64,000 nucleotides of DNA from Acinetobacter marinus (GTDB lineage: Bacteria; Pseudomonadota; Gammaproteobacteria; Pseudomonadales; Moraxellaceae), in the NCBI RefSeq assembly GCF_900096915.1, contig NZ_FMYK01000006.1, positions 62,001 to 126,000 on the forward strand, read 5' to 3'. Numbering within the stretch: position 1 is the stretch's first letter; every line of letters begins with the position of its first letter. Position numbers and translations under genes: made by a program. A model generated the notes under the pieces. That model did no database searches. It was given only the letters and a program-made list of their open reading frames with translations, and was not told where the DNA came from. This document shows positions 43,079 to 51,767 of this stretch, one piece after another.

Positions 43079-43945
43079 ATGTTTGAACAATTCCAAGACA
43101 TTCCTTATCAAGCCATTACTGATTTGGGTGATGTCCAGCTGATGGTCAAACGTCTTGATCTGGTTCATCCCAGCATTTCAGGGAATAAATTCTTTAAGCT
43201 CAAATACAACCTGATTGAAGCACGCAAACTTGGATATACACAGTTACTCAGTTTTGGTGGTGCCTATTCCAATCATATTTATGCGCTTGCCCACGCAGCA
43301 CAGCAATACGGTTTTGAAAGTATCGGCATCATTCGAGGTGAGGAATTACAAGATCAAGCCTTAAATCCGATGTTAGCAACGGCGTCCACGCTCGGCATGC
43401 AGTTGCAATTTATCAGTCGCCAAGATTATCGCCGTAAGCATACGCCTGAATTTTTAGCGGAATTACAACAGCGCTATCCAAATGCCTACATCATCCCCGA
43501 AGGCGGCAGCAATGATTTAGCCATCCAAGGTACGGCGGAGATTTTAACGGATTTTGATCGAGAAAACTTTGATGTGATCTGCTGTGCGGTCGGCACAGGT
43601 GGCACCATTACTGGATTAATAAATGCTTCGTCACCACAGCAAAAAGTCATTGGTTTTTCTGCATTAAAAGGTGATTTTTTAGATGATGACGTGCGAAAGT
43701 GGACAACAAAAAACAATTGGCAAATATATTCTGACAATACATTCGGTGGTTATGCAAAATATGACCAGCGCCTACTCAACTTTATGGAAAATATGCAACA
43801 AAAATATCAGCTCCCACTTGAGCCGATCTATACAGGCAAAGCCTTTTATCAACTGTGGCAGTTGATACAGCAACATCATTTCACTGCATCAACTCGGATT
43901 TTATTTATTCATACTGGTGGCTTACATAAAGATTCATCTGACTAG
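43079..43945 (+). CDS. PLP-dependent ACC deaminase/D-cysteine desulfhydrase-family protein
   Basis: A 288-residue fold-type II PLP enzyme. The PLP lysine is in SGNKFFKLKYN, the phosphate-binding block in AVGTGGTITGL, and SFGGAYSNHIYALA is the family's conserved substrate segment. The family includes D-cysteine desulfhydrase and ACC deaminase; the two cannot be separated here. I start at ATG 43079 because the upstream extension uses TTG and lies outside the domain. It ends ten bases before a convergent gene. Confidence 0.87.
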   Translation: MFEQFQDIPYQAITDLGDVQLMVKRLDLVHPSISGNKFFKLKYNLIEARKLGYTQLLSFGGAYSNHIYALAHAAQQYGFESIGIIRGEELQDQALNPMLATASTLGMQLQFISRQDYRRKHTPEFLAELQQRYPNAYIIPEGGSNDLAIQGTAEILTDFDRENFDVICCAVGTGGTITGLINASSPQQKVIGFSALKGDFLDDDVRKWTTKNNWQIYSDNTFGGYAKYDQRLLNFMENMQQKYQLPLEPIYTGKAFYQLWQLIQQHHFTASTRILFIHTGGLHKDSSD

Positions 43946-43954
43946 ATGTAACTT

Positions 43955-44296
43955 TTACACCCAACCATCGCCGATCGGCTGATTATCCAGAAAAACCACC
44001 AAGCCTTTGATCACGCGATAAATGTACCAAATCGCCACCGCAAGCAGAATCAAATAACCAACCAGAATTAAAGACAAGACCCCGCCAATCAAACCACCAA
44101 TCAGCGAATACCAAAAGGTTTTGATCTGCCAGTTAAAGTGGCTTTCTAGCCATGTGCCTTTGACTTCGTCACGTTTTAAATAATTCATGATAATGGCGAC
44201 AATACTGGTGATCCCAATCAGCAGGCTAGCAACGTACAGCCCATAAATAATCAAGGTGTATTGTCTTAAATCTGCATTTGAAGTGTGTTCATTCAT
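43955..44296 (-). CDS. DUF4870-like small membrane protein
   Basis: A 113-residue protein with three hydrophobic helices, one short loop KRDEVKGTWLESHFNWQIKT that is typical of the DUF4870/Tic20-like family (a repeated W-x-x-SHFxWQ pattern), and the end YIYRVIKGLVVFLDNQP. Function unknown. Monocistronic. Confidence 0.85.
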   Translation of the reverse strand: MNEHTSNADLRQYTLIIYGLYVASLLIGITSIVAIIMNYLKRDEVKGTWLESHFNWQIKTFWYSLIGGLIGGVLSLILVGYLILLAVAIWYIYRVIKGLVVFLDNQPIGDGWV

Positions 44297-44485
44297 ATTT
44301 TTAATCCTTCTTTGTGGGGTGATAACATCATACAGCGATGAAAATTTATAATGAGAATTATTACCAGATCACCCGTTGACTATATCAGCTTTCCACTTGC
44401 GAATCGAAGAAATCAAATAATTCGCAACAAAACTTAATATTTCACGCATTGTGAAAACGCTGACGCTTAACTTTCGGCTTTTTAA

Positions 44486-44522
44486 TTTAGACTTTCTATT
44501 TTGTTTTTAGACTTTCTATTTT
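44486..44522 (+). repeat. Tandem 17-bp direct repeat
   Basis: TTTAGACTTTCTATTTT occurs at 44486-44502 and again at 44506-44522, period 20, directly before the -10-like TATACT at 44535 of the downstream flavoprotein gene. No gene is seen in the 277 bases around it. Confidence 0.7.
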
Positions 44523-44573
44523 AAGCATGCCGTTTATACTACGCCACAGCGCAACACTTTTTAGACCCACACA

Positions 44574-45818
44574 ATGCAAGCAAACCCGCCCAAGTTAAAC
44601 GACATAAACGCTTTTGATGTCATCGTGATTGGTGCTGGTGCCGCAGGACTGATGTGCGCAGCGCAAGCAGGCAAACGTGGACGCAAGGTTTTAGTGTTAG
44701 AAAAAGCCAACAAAGTCGGTAAAAAAATCCTCATGTCGGGTGGCGGTAAATGCAACTTTACCAACTACAGCATCGAGCCTGACAACTATATTTGCCACAA
44801 TCCACATTTCGTCAAATCTGCACTGTCGCAATATACCCAGTGGGATTTCATTGGCTTAGTGCATGATTATGCGATTGCCTATGAAGAACGGGATCTCGGT
44901 AAATTGTTTACCCTAGACGGCGCCAAACACATTCTGAATCTATTGCTGGAAGAATGTGCAAAAACCCATCATGTCGAAATCCGCACTTCTGCCGAAGTCA
45001 CTGATGTCCAAAAACTGCCTTCAGAAAATGATGAGGTGAATCCTCAGCAGTTTATCGTCAAAAGTAGTCTTGGTGATTTTTCTTGTCATTCCCTTGTCAT
45101 TGCAAGTGGTGGACTCTCCATCCCAACTTTAGGTGGCTCGGGCATCGGCTATCACATCGCCAAACAGTTTGGACATCAGGTTTATCCGACACGTGCAGGA
45201 CTTGTGCCCTTCACCTTTAGTGATCAATTTAAAGAAAGTACCGAAAAACTCAGTGGCAATGCCATCGTCTGCACGCTATCTAACGACAAAGCCAGTTTTA
45301 CCGAACCACTACTGTTCACTCATCGTGGACTCAGCGGTCCAAGCAGTTTGCAACTTTCAAATTATTGGCAAAGTGGTGAAACGTTCTATATCGACTTTTT
45401 ACCGCAACATGATTTAAAACAAATTTTGATTCAGCAAAAACAAAAAAATGCCAAAGTATTACTCCGTACGATTTTGAATGATTATTTCCCGAAAAGTATC
45501 GTGCTTGAATTGCAAAAGCTGATGTGGGCTGAACTGAGCGAACTCGCCATTGGGCAATGGTCAGATCAAAAACTGCTGAGTCTTGCTGAATTGATGCACC
45601 ATTATCCAGTCAAGCCGTCGGGTACAGAGGGCTATCGCACAGCAGAGGTGACTTTAGGCGGTGTAAATACCGATGAGGTGTCGTCAAAAACCATGCAAAG
45701 TAAACTGGTCGAAGGATTATATTTTATTGGGGAAGTGGTCGATGTGACAGGACACTTAGGGGGGTATAATTTTCAGTGGGCGTGGTCTTCGGGATATGTG
45801 GCGGGTGCTGTGGTGTAG
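44574..45818 (+). CDS. HI0933/YhiN-family flavoprotein
   Basis: A 414-residue FAD protein. The dinucleotide-binding motif VIGAGAAGLMCAAQAGKRG starts near residue 17, followed by LEKANKVGKKILMSGGGKCN, the hallmark of the HI0933-like (YhiN) family; the C-terminal FAD contact is GLYFIGEVVDVTGHLGGYNF. The family's reaction is unproven; it is usually annotated NAD(P)/FAD-dependent oxidoreductase. Full length and monocistronic. Confidence 0.93.
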   Translation: MQANPPKLNDINAFDVIVIGAGAAGLMCAAQAGKRGRKVLVLEKANKVGKKILMSGGGKCNFTNYSIEPDNYICHNPHFVKSALSQYTQWDFIGLVHDYAIAYEERDLGKLFTLDGAKHILNLLLEECAKTHHVEIRTSAEVTDVQKLPSENDEVNPQQFIVKSSLGDFSCHSLVIASGGLSIPTLGGSGIGYHIAKQFGHQVYPTRAGLVPFTFSDQFKESTEKLSGNAIVCTLSNDKASFTEPLLFTHRGLSGPSSLQLSNYWQSGETFYIDFLPQHDLKQILIQQKQKNAKVLLRTILNDYFPKSIVLELQKLMWAELSELAIGQWSDQKLLSLAELMHHYPVKPSGTEGYRTAEVTLGGVNTDEVSSKTMQSKLVEGLYFIGEVVDVTGHLGGYNFQWAWSSGYVAGAVV

Positions 45819-45946
45819 CATCCATGCTGTGTTTTTGATGTTGTGATATTTAAAATTAAGAATGTCTTTAAAAAATCAGCAACCTCAAAATGTCCTTTGG
45901 GAGAGTCTCAATTTCAAAATTCAAGTCAATCTAAGATCCATCGCGA

Positions 45947-46138
45947 TTAGCGATGACGGACTAGATTTAGCTTTCGCTCTGAAACCTGATAACTTGAACT
46001 CAAGTTGTCTTGGCTTTGGTCAGATGTTTTCTTGTCACGGACAAGATTAATCGCCGAACCCACGACATAGATTGCAGTACCCAGCATAAATGCGGGAATA
46101 AATTTTAAATGTATTGGTTGCTTCATATGATTTAGCAT
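45947..46138 (-). CDS. Small 63-residue membrane protein
   Basis: A very strong ribosome site (AAGGAGG, eight bases ahead) precedes the ATG at 46138, and one hydrophobic helix (IPAFMLGTAIYVVGSAINLV, about 14-33) is followed by a charged tail (RDKKTSDQSQ). It is therefore likely a real single-span small protein. I do not recognise a family. It lies downstream of a terminator that isolates it from the mechanosensitive-channel gene. Confidence 0.68.
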   Translation of the reverse strand: MLNHMKQPIHLKFIPAFMLGTAIYVVGSAINLVRDKKTSDQSQDNLSSSYQVSERKLNLVRHR

Positions 46139-46241
46139 AAAACCAACCTCCTTTAAGTTGAGCAGTCTTGATGCTAATCAATTTGTATCAAGATTTTTCT
46201 CATGTTGTCTGACAATTTACCCAGAGCGTGATCAAGTTAAC

Positions 46242-46267
46242 AAAAAAGCCACCGAAGTGGCTTTTTT
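46242..46267. terminator. Terminator of the mechanosensitive-channel-like gene
   Basis: AAAAAAGCCAC (46242-46252), loop CGAA, GTGGCTTTTTT (46257-46267); T-run on both strands. Confidence 0.88.
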
Positions 46268-46323
46268 TAATGCAATCTAAACATATTCTCAAATTGTGAA
46301 TTAAAATTGAAGATTAATTCAGC

Positions 46324-47997
46324 TTATTGATCTTTGTTTGGATTCAAGTCGATATCCGCAACATTTGGTGGTAAATCCACTTTTGCATCTGAATCAGTTG
46401 TCGTTGACACTTGAGATTCAGGATGCAAGTTAAGATCGGCACTGGCTTTCGGAAGATCAACCTTAGCATCCGAGCTTGAATCTGCACCAGCATCAGTCGA
46501 TTGCCCTGCCAGTGGATTTGGTTTTTTACCTTCCGATTCAGCAGTATCAAGCAGCTTGGTTAATAAGCGTTCCGCAGGTGCTCGACCACCGAGACCGAAT
46601 GCCAAAGCAAAGGCAATCGCCACGCCACCGAGTGTCAGACCAAAGGCAAGATTAACGATCGAATCTGCAATGCCCATCGCACGTAGACCCATTGCAATGA
46701 CCAGACCCATCACCAAGATGCGCACCAAATTACCCAACCAGCGAGAGCTGTTATATTCACCACGTTGGATGACATTGCCCACCGTATTCGCAAGCCAAAA
46801 ACCAATGACTAGAATCACTGCGCCGAGCAAGATACTTGCACCGAACTGGATAAACATGCTGATCAATTCACTGACTTGAGTAAATTCAAGACGATTTGCA
46901 GCTTCAGAAGTTGCAAATAGCATGGTGAAAAATACGATCAAGAAACCGACAAAACTCGATACTTTTTGCTCACCAAGGAAGCGTTGTACATCGAGTTTGG
47001 CAGGAATATTGTCAATGCCTGTGCCCGCAAGTAGCTCAGCCACCAATTGCCCGACAAAGCGAGACACTACATAGGCAATAATCAAAATAATCGCCGCACC
47101 GAGAATATTCGGAATCGCCGCCATGATTTGATTGAGCATCGCTGTGGCAGGTTGTGAAATCGCTTCTACACCAAGCGCATCAAATGCGATAATTAACGCC
47201 GTAATCATCACGATGGTAAACACAAATGAACCAAGCAATTTTGGTAAATTTGACGATTTAAATACACCGAGCTTTTCAGCTTGTGCTTGCAGTCCAACAC
47301 TACTCAGCAAACCTTCGACAATACCTCGAATGATTTTCGCCAAGATATAACCCGCAAAAACGATAATGCCAGCGATAAATAAGTTTGGAATAAAGGTAAT
47401 GGCTTCAGTCACCATCAATTGCACTGGTTCAAGTAGACCTGTTAAGCCCAAAATTGACAACACGATCGGCAAAAATAGCAACAAGATCAACCAGTAGGCA
47501 ATATCAGCAATATTCTTACTGACAGGTGCCACACCGACATCATTGCTGAGCTTTTCATCCAAATTGGTACTTGCCAACACACGGGTTAACCCTGCACGTA
47601 CCAAAGTTGCGAGGAGCCAACCGATCAATGCCACTGCAGCCGCAGCGATCAAGGTCGGGATAAATGCAAGCACTTGTCCGATCATATTGGAGAATGGTGC
47701 ACTGACTGACTCAAGATTGAGTACATTCAGTCCTGCAACCACTGCAATAATCATGATGAACCAAAACACGATCCGTGCAAAAAGCTGTTCAATATTGGTT
47801 GAATTTTGCGTAGAACGACTCAGCTTGTCATTCAGACCTGCGGAGCCTAATAATTTTTTCACACCACCAGAGATCAGTAGCGCCACAATCCAGCCGACGA
47901 TCAAAATCGCAATCGCCCCTAACACTGGATGAAATTGATCCCATAAATATGGAAAGTTTAGACGGTGACCACCGCCCGCACCGAAGTAGTCATTCAT
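46324..47997 (-). CDS. Multi-helix mechanosensitive ion channel family protein (CmpX-like)
   Basis: A 557-residue inner-membrane protein made of repeated modules of the conserved TM-helix type (PF05552): recurring blocks such as AILIVGWIVALLISGGVKKL, AVALIGWLLATLVRAGLTRV, VFAGYILAKIIRGIVEGLL and LVIGFWLANTVGNVIQRG, each followed by a short amphipathic segment. An MscS-like region with GVAIAFALAFGLGGRAPAERLL comes near residue 460, then a low-complexity acidic tail (SDAKVDLP repeated). It is probably an osmotic or envelope-stress channel; evidence for gating is from the family only. Confidence 0.87.
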   Translation of the reverse strand: MNDYFGAGGGHRLNFPYLWDQFHPVLGAIAILIVGWIVALLISGGVKKLLGSAGLNDKLSRSTQNSTNIEQLFARIVFWFIMIIAVVAGLNVLNLESVSAPFSNMIGQVLAFIPTLIAAAAVALIGWLLATLVRAGLTRVLASTNLDEKLSNDVGVAPVSKNIADIAYWLILLLFLPIVLSILGLTGLLEPVQLMVTEAITFIPNLFIAGIIVFAGYILAKIIRGIVEGLLSSVGLQAQAEKLGVFKSSNLPKLLGSFVFTIVMITALIIAFDALGVEAISQPATAMLNQIMAAIPNILGAAIILIIAYVVSRFVGQLVAELLAGTGIDNIPAKLDVQRFLGEQKVSSFVGFLIVFFTMLFATSEAANRLEFTQVSELISMFIQFGASILLGAVILVIGFWLANTVGNVIQRGEYNSSRWLGNLVRILVMGLVIAMGLRAMGIADSIVNLAFGLTLGGVAIAFALAFGLGGRAPAERLLTKLLDTAESEGKKPNPLAGQSTDAGADSSSDAKVDLPKASADLNLHPESQVSTTTDSDAKVDLPPNVADIDLNPNKDQ

Positions 47998-48132
47998 AAA
48001 ATGGCTCCCCTATTTTTACGTTTTTGTGATTAACATCACGATTTCTCATGATTTCTTTAGTTTACACAAGCCTCTACAGAACGCAAGCCGATGTAAAAAT
48101 GCCGTTGTCTTTCTACTACAGTCTCATTTACA

Positions 48133-48166
48133 CAGCTTTATACAAAACTTTTTATACAAAACTTTA
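48133..48166. repeat. AT-rich short tandem repeat
   Basis: The unit TATACAAAACTTT is present twice in direct succession followed by a partial third copy, in the 199-base gap upstream of the mechanosensitive-channel-like gene. No gene is seen in the gap. Confidence 0.6.
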
Positions 48167-48196
48167 TACAGCGTTTTTTTACAGAATCACGCAGAC

Positions 48197-48493
48197 CTAT
48201 TGCGCAGTCGCTGTATCACTGGCAACAGCGCTATCCGTTGCAGTCGCTGTATCACTCGCTGTTGCTTGATCTGTCGCAGTGGCTTGATCTGTACCGATTG
48301 GTGCTGGTGCTTGTTGCTGTGTTTCATTAGGTGCTGAAGCAGGCTGTTCTTTATGATCATTAAAGCTAAAGAGCATATATACCAACACCGCAATGAAGAA
48401 TGCCACAATCACGAATGCAATATATTTAGTCCGTTTTTTCTTTTCCGTTGGACTAATTTCTTTTGGATCATTGTTAGGTTGTTGCGAATCCAT
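48197..48493 (-). CDS. Single-span membrane protein with repetitive tail
   Basis: A 98-residue protein: a charged cytosolic N-terminus (PTEKKKRTK), one helix (YIAFVIVAFFIAVLVYMLFSF, about 24-44) and a low-complexity outside tail rich in Ala, Thr, Asp and Gln with ATDQATASDTATATDS. The tail DNA contains two exact copies of a 17-base unit 36 bases apart (48204-48220 and 48240-48256). I do not recognise the family. The start has AGGGGAA ahead. Confidence 0.72.
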   Translation of the reverse strand: MDSQQPNNDPKEISPTEKKKRTKYIAFVIVAFFIAVLVYMLFSFNDHKEQPASAPNETQQQAPAPIGTDQATATDQATASDTATATDSAVASDTATAQ

Positions 48494-48711
48494 AGCCGTT
48501 CCCCTTCATTAATCTGTCTACTTTTTACTCTAACATAGTCATTTTTGATCAAATGTATAATTTTAATAACAATATTGCAGTGTTTTATAATTAAAAATGG
48601 GCTGTAAATTACATGCTAGATTCATTTTTCTATAATTTTTAAGCAGGCTACAAATCAAGTTGGCTACCAAGTGAACCATTTTTCATGATTTCGTAAATCG
48701 TTTGATTCTCC

Positions 48712-48739
48712 TTGCGTGCAGGATTAAGGGGTTTATAAT
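48712..48739 (+). promoter_or_regulatory. Sigma-70 promoter of the 140-residue unknown gene
   Basis: TTGCGT (48712-48717), 16-base spacer and perfect TATAAT (48734-48739), 31 bases before the ATG. The rest of the 276-base gap shows no gene. Confidence 0.7.
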
Positions 48740-48769
48740 GGCTCGCTTATTTTTTCGAACTGAATATTT

Positions 48770-49192
48770 ATGTCGTATCGCCTTACGCCGATCAGCCTTT
48801 CACTGGCAACCGATGTCACGCATCGTTGTTGGCTTCATCGCAGTCGTGATGAGCATTTGATTGGTATTATTGAGCTGACCAAGCCCGATAGTGAGCTGAC
48901 TTGGAACGACATTGAATATTGTCGGCGCCGAGTTGAGGAACTTTCTGTGATGCCTTTTCCAGATTGTATTAATGCGCTAGTGATTGATATACAAACATTT
49001 ATCCCTCAGGTCGATCAAGAATTTATGTTGCTGGCTTGGCGCTTACAAGAAGAAGATTGTCCGATTCGTCTAGTGGTCACGGCGGAACAATTTGAGCATT
49101 ATGCCAGTATTTTTGACCCAATTTTAATTGCCACTGATGTGCACGATGCGGTGCGAGAGATTCGTCAATCGTTGGATATGTTTGTACATTGA
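48770..49192 (+). CDS. Unknown 140-residue cytosolic protein
   Basis: Not recognised. Hydrophilic, without signal or membrane helix; mixed alpha/beta pattern with segments CINALVIDIQTFIPQVDQEF and RLVVTAEQFEHYASIFDPIL that recall an enoyl-CoA-hydratase/STAS-like alternation, but no motif is decisive. It has its own promoter and converges on fpr with a 34-base gap. Confidence 0.78.
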   Translation: MSYRLTPISLSLATDVTHRCWLHRSRDEHLIGIIELTKPDSELTWNDIEYCRRRVEELSVMPFPDCINALVIDIQTFIPQVDQEFMLLAWRLQEEDCPIRLVVTAEQFEHYASIFDPILIATDVHDAVREIRQSLDMFVH

Positions 49193-49226
49193 GCACCAAG
49201 GCGCTGGCGCTCGATACGTCTTGTCT

Positions 49227-49988
49227 TTACCAATAATTTTCCACTGCAATATTACCCTCACCACGCCGATTCATGGTCAAGCCAATGGATTTCAGTGCTT
49301 CTTTGGTATCTTCAACCATTTGCGGATTACCACACAACATCACGTGACTGCGATCCGCTTTCAATTTTAAATCTGCTGCGCTTTCTAGCTCACCCGACAA
49401 AATCAGTTTGGGTAAACGCTGATTGAGCTTTGCCAATGGATCACGTGTCACGATCGGCAAGAAAGTAAAACTCGCATCCTCTTCAGCAAACATGCTTTGA
49501 ATTTCACCGATCTTGTCCACATAAGCCAGCTCATCAGGAATGCGCACACTGTACGCCAACACGATATGTCGATAATTTTGCCAAGTCGCAAAATCTTGCA
49601 GCATCGAAATAAATGGCGCAACCCCTGTCCCCGTTGCCAATAACCATAAATCTTGTGGCAATGGCTGTTGATAACGTGCCAAAGTCAAAAAGCCGTAGGG
49701 AATCTTTTCCAAATAAATTTGGTCGCCTTCTTTGAGATATTGTAAGCGAGAAGTAAAAGCGCCATCTGGCACCACAATCGAAAAAAACTCCAAGGTCTCT
49801 TCAAATGGCGAAGACACCACCGAATACGCACGTACCACCATTTCCCCATCCACATCAATCCCGATGCGGGCAAACTGCCCTGCGGTAAAGCGGAAATGCG
49901 CTGGACGTGTCATGCGAAAGCTAAACAGATTACTCGACCAGCGTTTGACGGAAAGTACGGTTTCTAAAGTAAATTTATCTTCGGACAT
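49227..49988 (-). CDS. fpr: Ferredoxin/flavodoxin-NADP reductase
   Basis: A 253-residue FNR. FAD contact RAYSVVSSPFEETLEFFSIV, NADP motifs TGTGVAPFISMLQDF and CGNPQMVEDTKEAL, and the aromatic C-terminus VENYW are all present. It exchanges electrons between NADPH and ferredoxin or flavodoxin, feeding Fe-S cluster and stress-defence enzymes. It is divergent from a FinR-like LysR regulator gene, as fpr is in pseudomonads. Confidence 0.96.
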   Translation of the reverse strand: MSEDKFTLETVLSVKRWSSNLFSFRMTRPAHFRFTAGQFARIGIDVDGEMVVRAYSVVSSPFEETLEFFSIVVPDGAFTSRLQYLKEGDQIYLEKIPYGFLTLARYQQPLPQDLWLLATGTGVAPFISMLQDFATWQNYRHIVLAYSVRIPDELAYVDKIGEIQSMFAEEDASFTFLPIVTRDPLAKLNQRLPKLILSGELESAADLKLKADRSHVMLCGNPQMVEDTKEALKSIGLTMNRRGEGNIAVENYW

Positions 49989-50124
49989 GCGGACTTCATG
50001 GCATACTATAAAGCGCTCATGTTAGCATGACTGATTGCAGTTCTCACCTGTTTGTCCAAACTGATTGACCAAACAAATTGCACCAACTGCAATGTTCTTA
50101 CTCTTTGTCCTAAAGGATCTGATT

Positions 50125-51024
50125 ATGCGAATGACACTTCGCCAGCTCGCAGTTTTTGTTGCTGTGGCACAAGAAGGTACTGTCACCAAAGCCAGTGAAG
50201 CGGTACGCCTCACGCAAAGTGCTGCCAGTATGGCATTGTCAGATTTGGAAGATGGACTCGGCTCCCCCCTGTTTGACCGCCAAGGTAAACGCCTACAACT
50301 CAATGATTTAGGACGTTATTTACTACCACAGGCTTTAGAAATCTTAGGACGCTGTGAAGCCTTTGAGCAGGCTGCCAAAGGCGAGCTACAAGGCATTGAT
50401 TTACGACTCGGTGCGACACTCACCATCAGTGACTATCTTGTGCCAGATTTGATGGCAGATTTTTTATTACAACAGCCGAATGCACATCTCCAACTGCAAG
50501 TGGGCAATACCCGTCAAATCATCGAAGCGGTCAGTCAGTTTCAGCTCGATTTAGCGTTAATCGAGGGTTCATGTCATCTACCGCAATTACAATGTATACA
50601 CTGGCAGGATGATGAACTGGCGGTATGCTGTGCGCCAACGCATCCATTGGCACAACTTGAGCGGACGTTAACGATTCAAGATTTTGATGCGGTAGAGTGG
50701 ATTCTTCGTGAAGAAGGCTCAGGCACACGTGAAGTGTTTGATCATGCGATTTTACAAGATTTACCCAATGCCAATATCCGCCTCACGCTTGGGCACAACG
50801 AAGCGATTTTAAAAATCGTCGCAGGTGGTATGGGCGTCGCTTGTGTATCCAAATTAGCGATTCAGCCTTTCCAAGAAAAATCACAATTGGTGGTGCTCGA
50901 CACGCCGTTTTGGGAGCTGACTCGTCCACTATTTATGCTGGTACACCGTCAAAAATATCAGGGACCGGGATTAAAAGCCTTGATGCAATTCTGTGAATCG
51001 CAAGCGCAAAGCAAAGAGGCTTAA
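50125..51024 (+). CDS. LysR-family regulator, FinR-like
   Basis: A 299-residue regulator with the LysR helix-turn-helix at residues about 3-60 (LRQLAVFVAVAQEGTVTKAS, LTQSAASMALSDLE) and a periplasmic-binding-type effector domain. AAGGA seven bases ahead selects the ATG at 50125; the frame opens at 50065. Its divergent position next to fpr recalls FinR of Pseudomonas, an activator of fpr under oxidative stress. The link is inferred from synteny. Confidence 0.9.
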   Translation: MRMTLRQLAVFVAVAQEGTVTKASEAVRLTQSAASMALSDLEDGLGSPLFDRQGKRLQLNDLGRYLLPQALEILGRCEAFEQAAKGELQGIDLRLGATLTISDYLVPDLMADFLLQQPNAHLQLQVGNTRQIIEAVSQFQLDLALIEGSCHLPQLQCIHWQDDELAVCCAPTHPLAQLERTLTIQDFDAVEWILREEGSGTREVFDHAILQDLPNANIRLTLGHNEAILKIVAGGMGVACVSKLAIQPFQEKSQLVVLDTPFWELTRPLFMLVHRQKYQGPGLKALMQFCESQAQSKEA

Positions 51025-51057
51025 AATCGCTTTGAATCATGTTAGCAACGGTTTAAA

Positions 51058-51657
51058 TTACCATCGACTATCACTTTCGCAGGCATCGCCGTCACCATCG
51101 CCATCCATTTTGGTGCCAGGACAATTTGCCACAAACCAATCCGCTTCTGCCTTCGAGTTCATCTCTGAGCAATGTACTCGACCATCACACTTAAATCCTT
51201 GTGGATTACTATCCGCCTGAGTATTGGCAACAGAAAGTGTTTCTTCATTTACGGACTGATTGGCTAGATCTTGGCGATGTAATGATTTTTGCACAAAGTT
51301 ATAGACGAAGATCCCTGCACTGATTACCGCAATCACAGTAAGCATCCACACCAATGGCGATGTTGCCTCTTCTCGTTGCGATTGTTTTTGCCGAGGTTTT
51401 GATATGATCCTTTCAGGCTGATGCATGCTTTGCACTTGCTGTACGTCAGGATAATCCAAGCGAGTGATATTCACCGCTTTGGCTTTATTGGACTTTTTAT
51501 CCTGAGCAACTGCAAAGGTCAATCGCTCACCGACTTGCGGTAAAACGCCTTTTGGAAAATCTTTGATGTGAAAAAAGATGTCTTGACCTTGATCATTTTG
51601 GATAAAACCAAAGCCACGCTCTTGATGATAATTTTTAATTTTTCCAGATTGAATCAT
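51058..51657 (-). CDS. Membrane protein with cold-shock and excalibur domains
   Basis: A 199-residue protein of three parts. Residues 1-66 are a cold-shock nucleic-acid-binding domain (RNP1 ERGFGFIQ, RNP2 DIFFHI). After a charged linker comes one hydrophobic helix (LVWMLTVIAVISAGIFVYNF, about 101-120), and residues about 152-199 form an excalibur calcium-binding domain (CDGRVHCSEMNSKAEADWF, DGDGDGDACES). The cold-shock part would lie in the cytosol and the excalibur part outside. Its role is unknown. Confidence 0.9.
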   Translation of the reverse strand: MIQSGKIKNYHQERGFGFIQNDQGQDIFFHIKDFPKGVLPQVGERLTFAVAQDKKSNKAKAVNITRLDYPDVQQVQSMHQPERIISKPRQKQSQREEATSPLVWMLTVIAVISAGIFVYNFVQKSLHRQDLANQSVNEETLSVANTQADSNPQGFKCDGRVHCSEMNSKAEADWFVANCPGTKMDGDGDGDACESDSRW

Positions 51658-51671
51658 GTCGTTCTCAAAAG

Positions 51672-51705
51672 CGCTTCACCATGCATCAATAACATTGGTG
51701 AAGCG
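51672..51705 (-). terminator. Probable terminator of upp
   Basis: CGCTTCACCA (51672-51681) pairs with TGGTGAAGCG (51696-51705); on the minus strand a short T-run follows (51667-51670). Confidence 0.6.
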
Positions 51706-51767
51706 GAAATATTTTTAAATTGATATAGGTTTATGATTTTTAATCAGTTTATACAATCATTGAATCG

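Noticed and set aside
45862..46050. 62-codon plus-strand frame after the HI0933-type gene
   Set aside because: No ribosome site; antisense to the better supported 63-residue gene.
48026..48337. Plus-strand frames rich in Ser, Cys and Arg
   Set aside because: Antisense to the repetitive membrane protein and to non-coding repeats.
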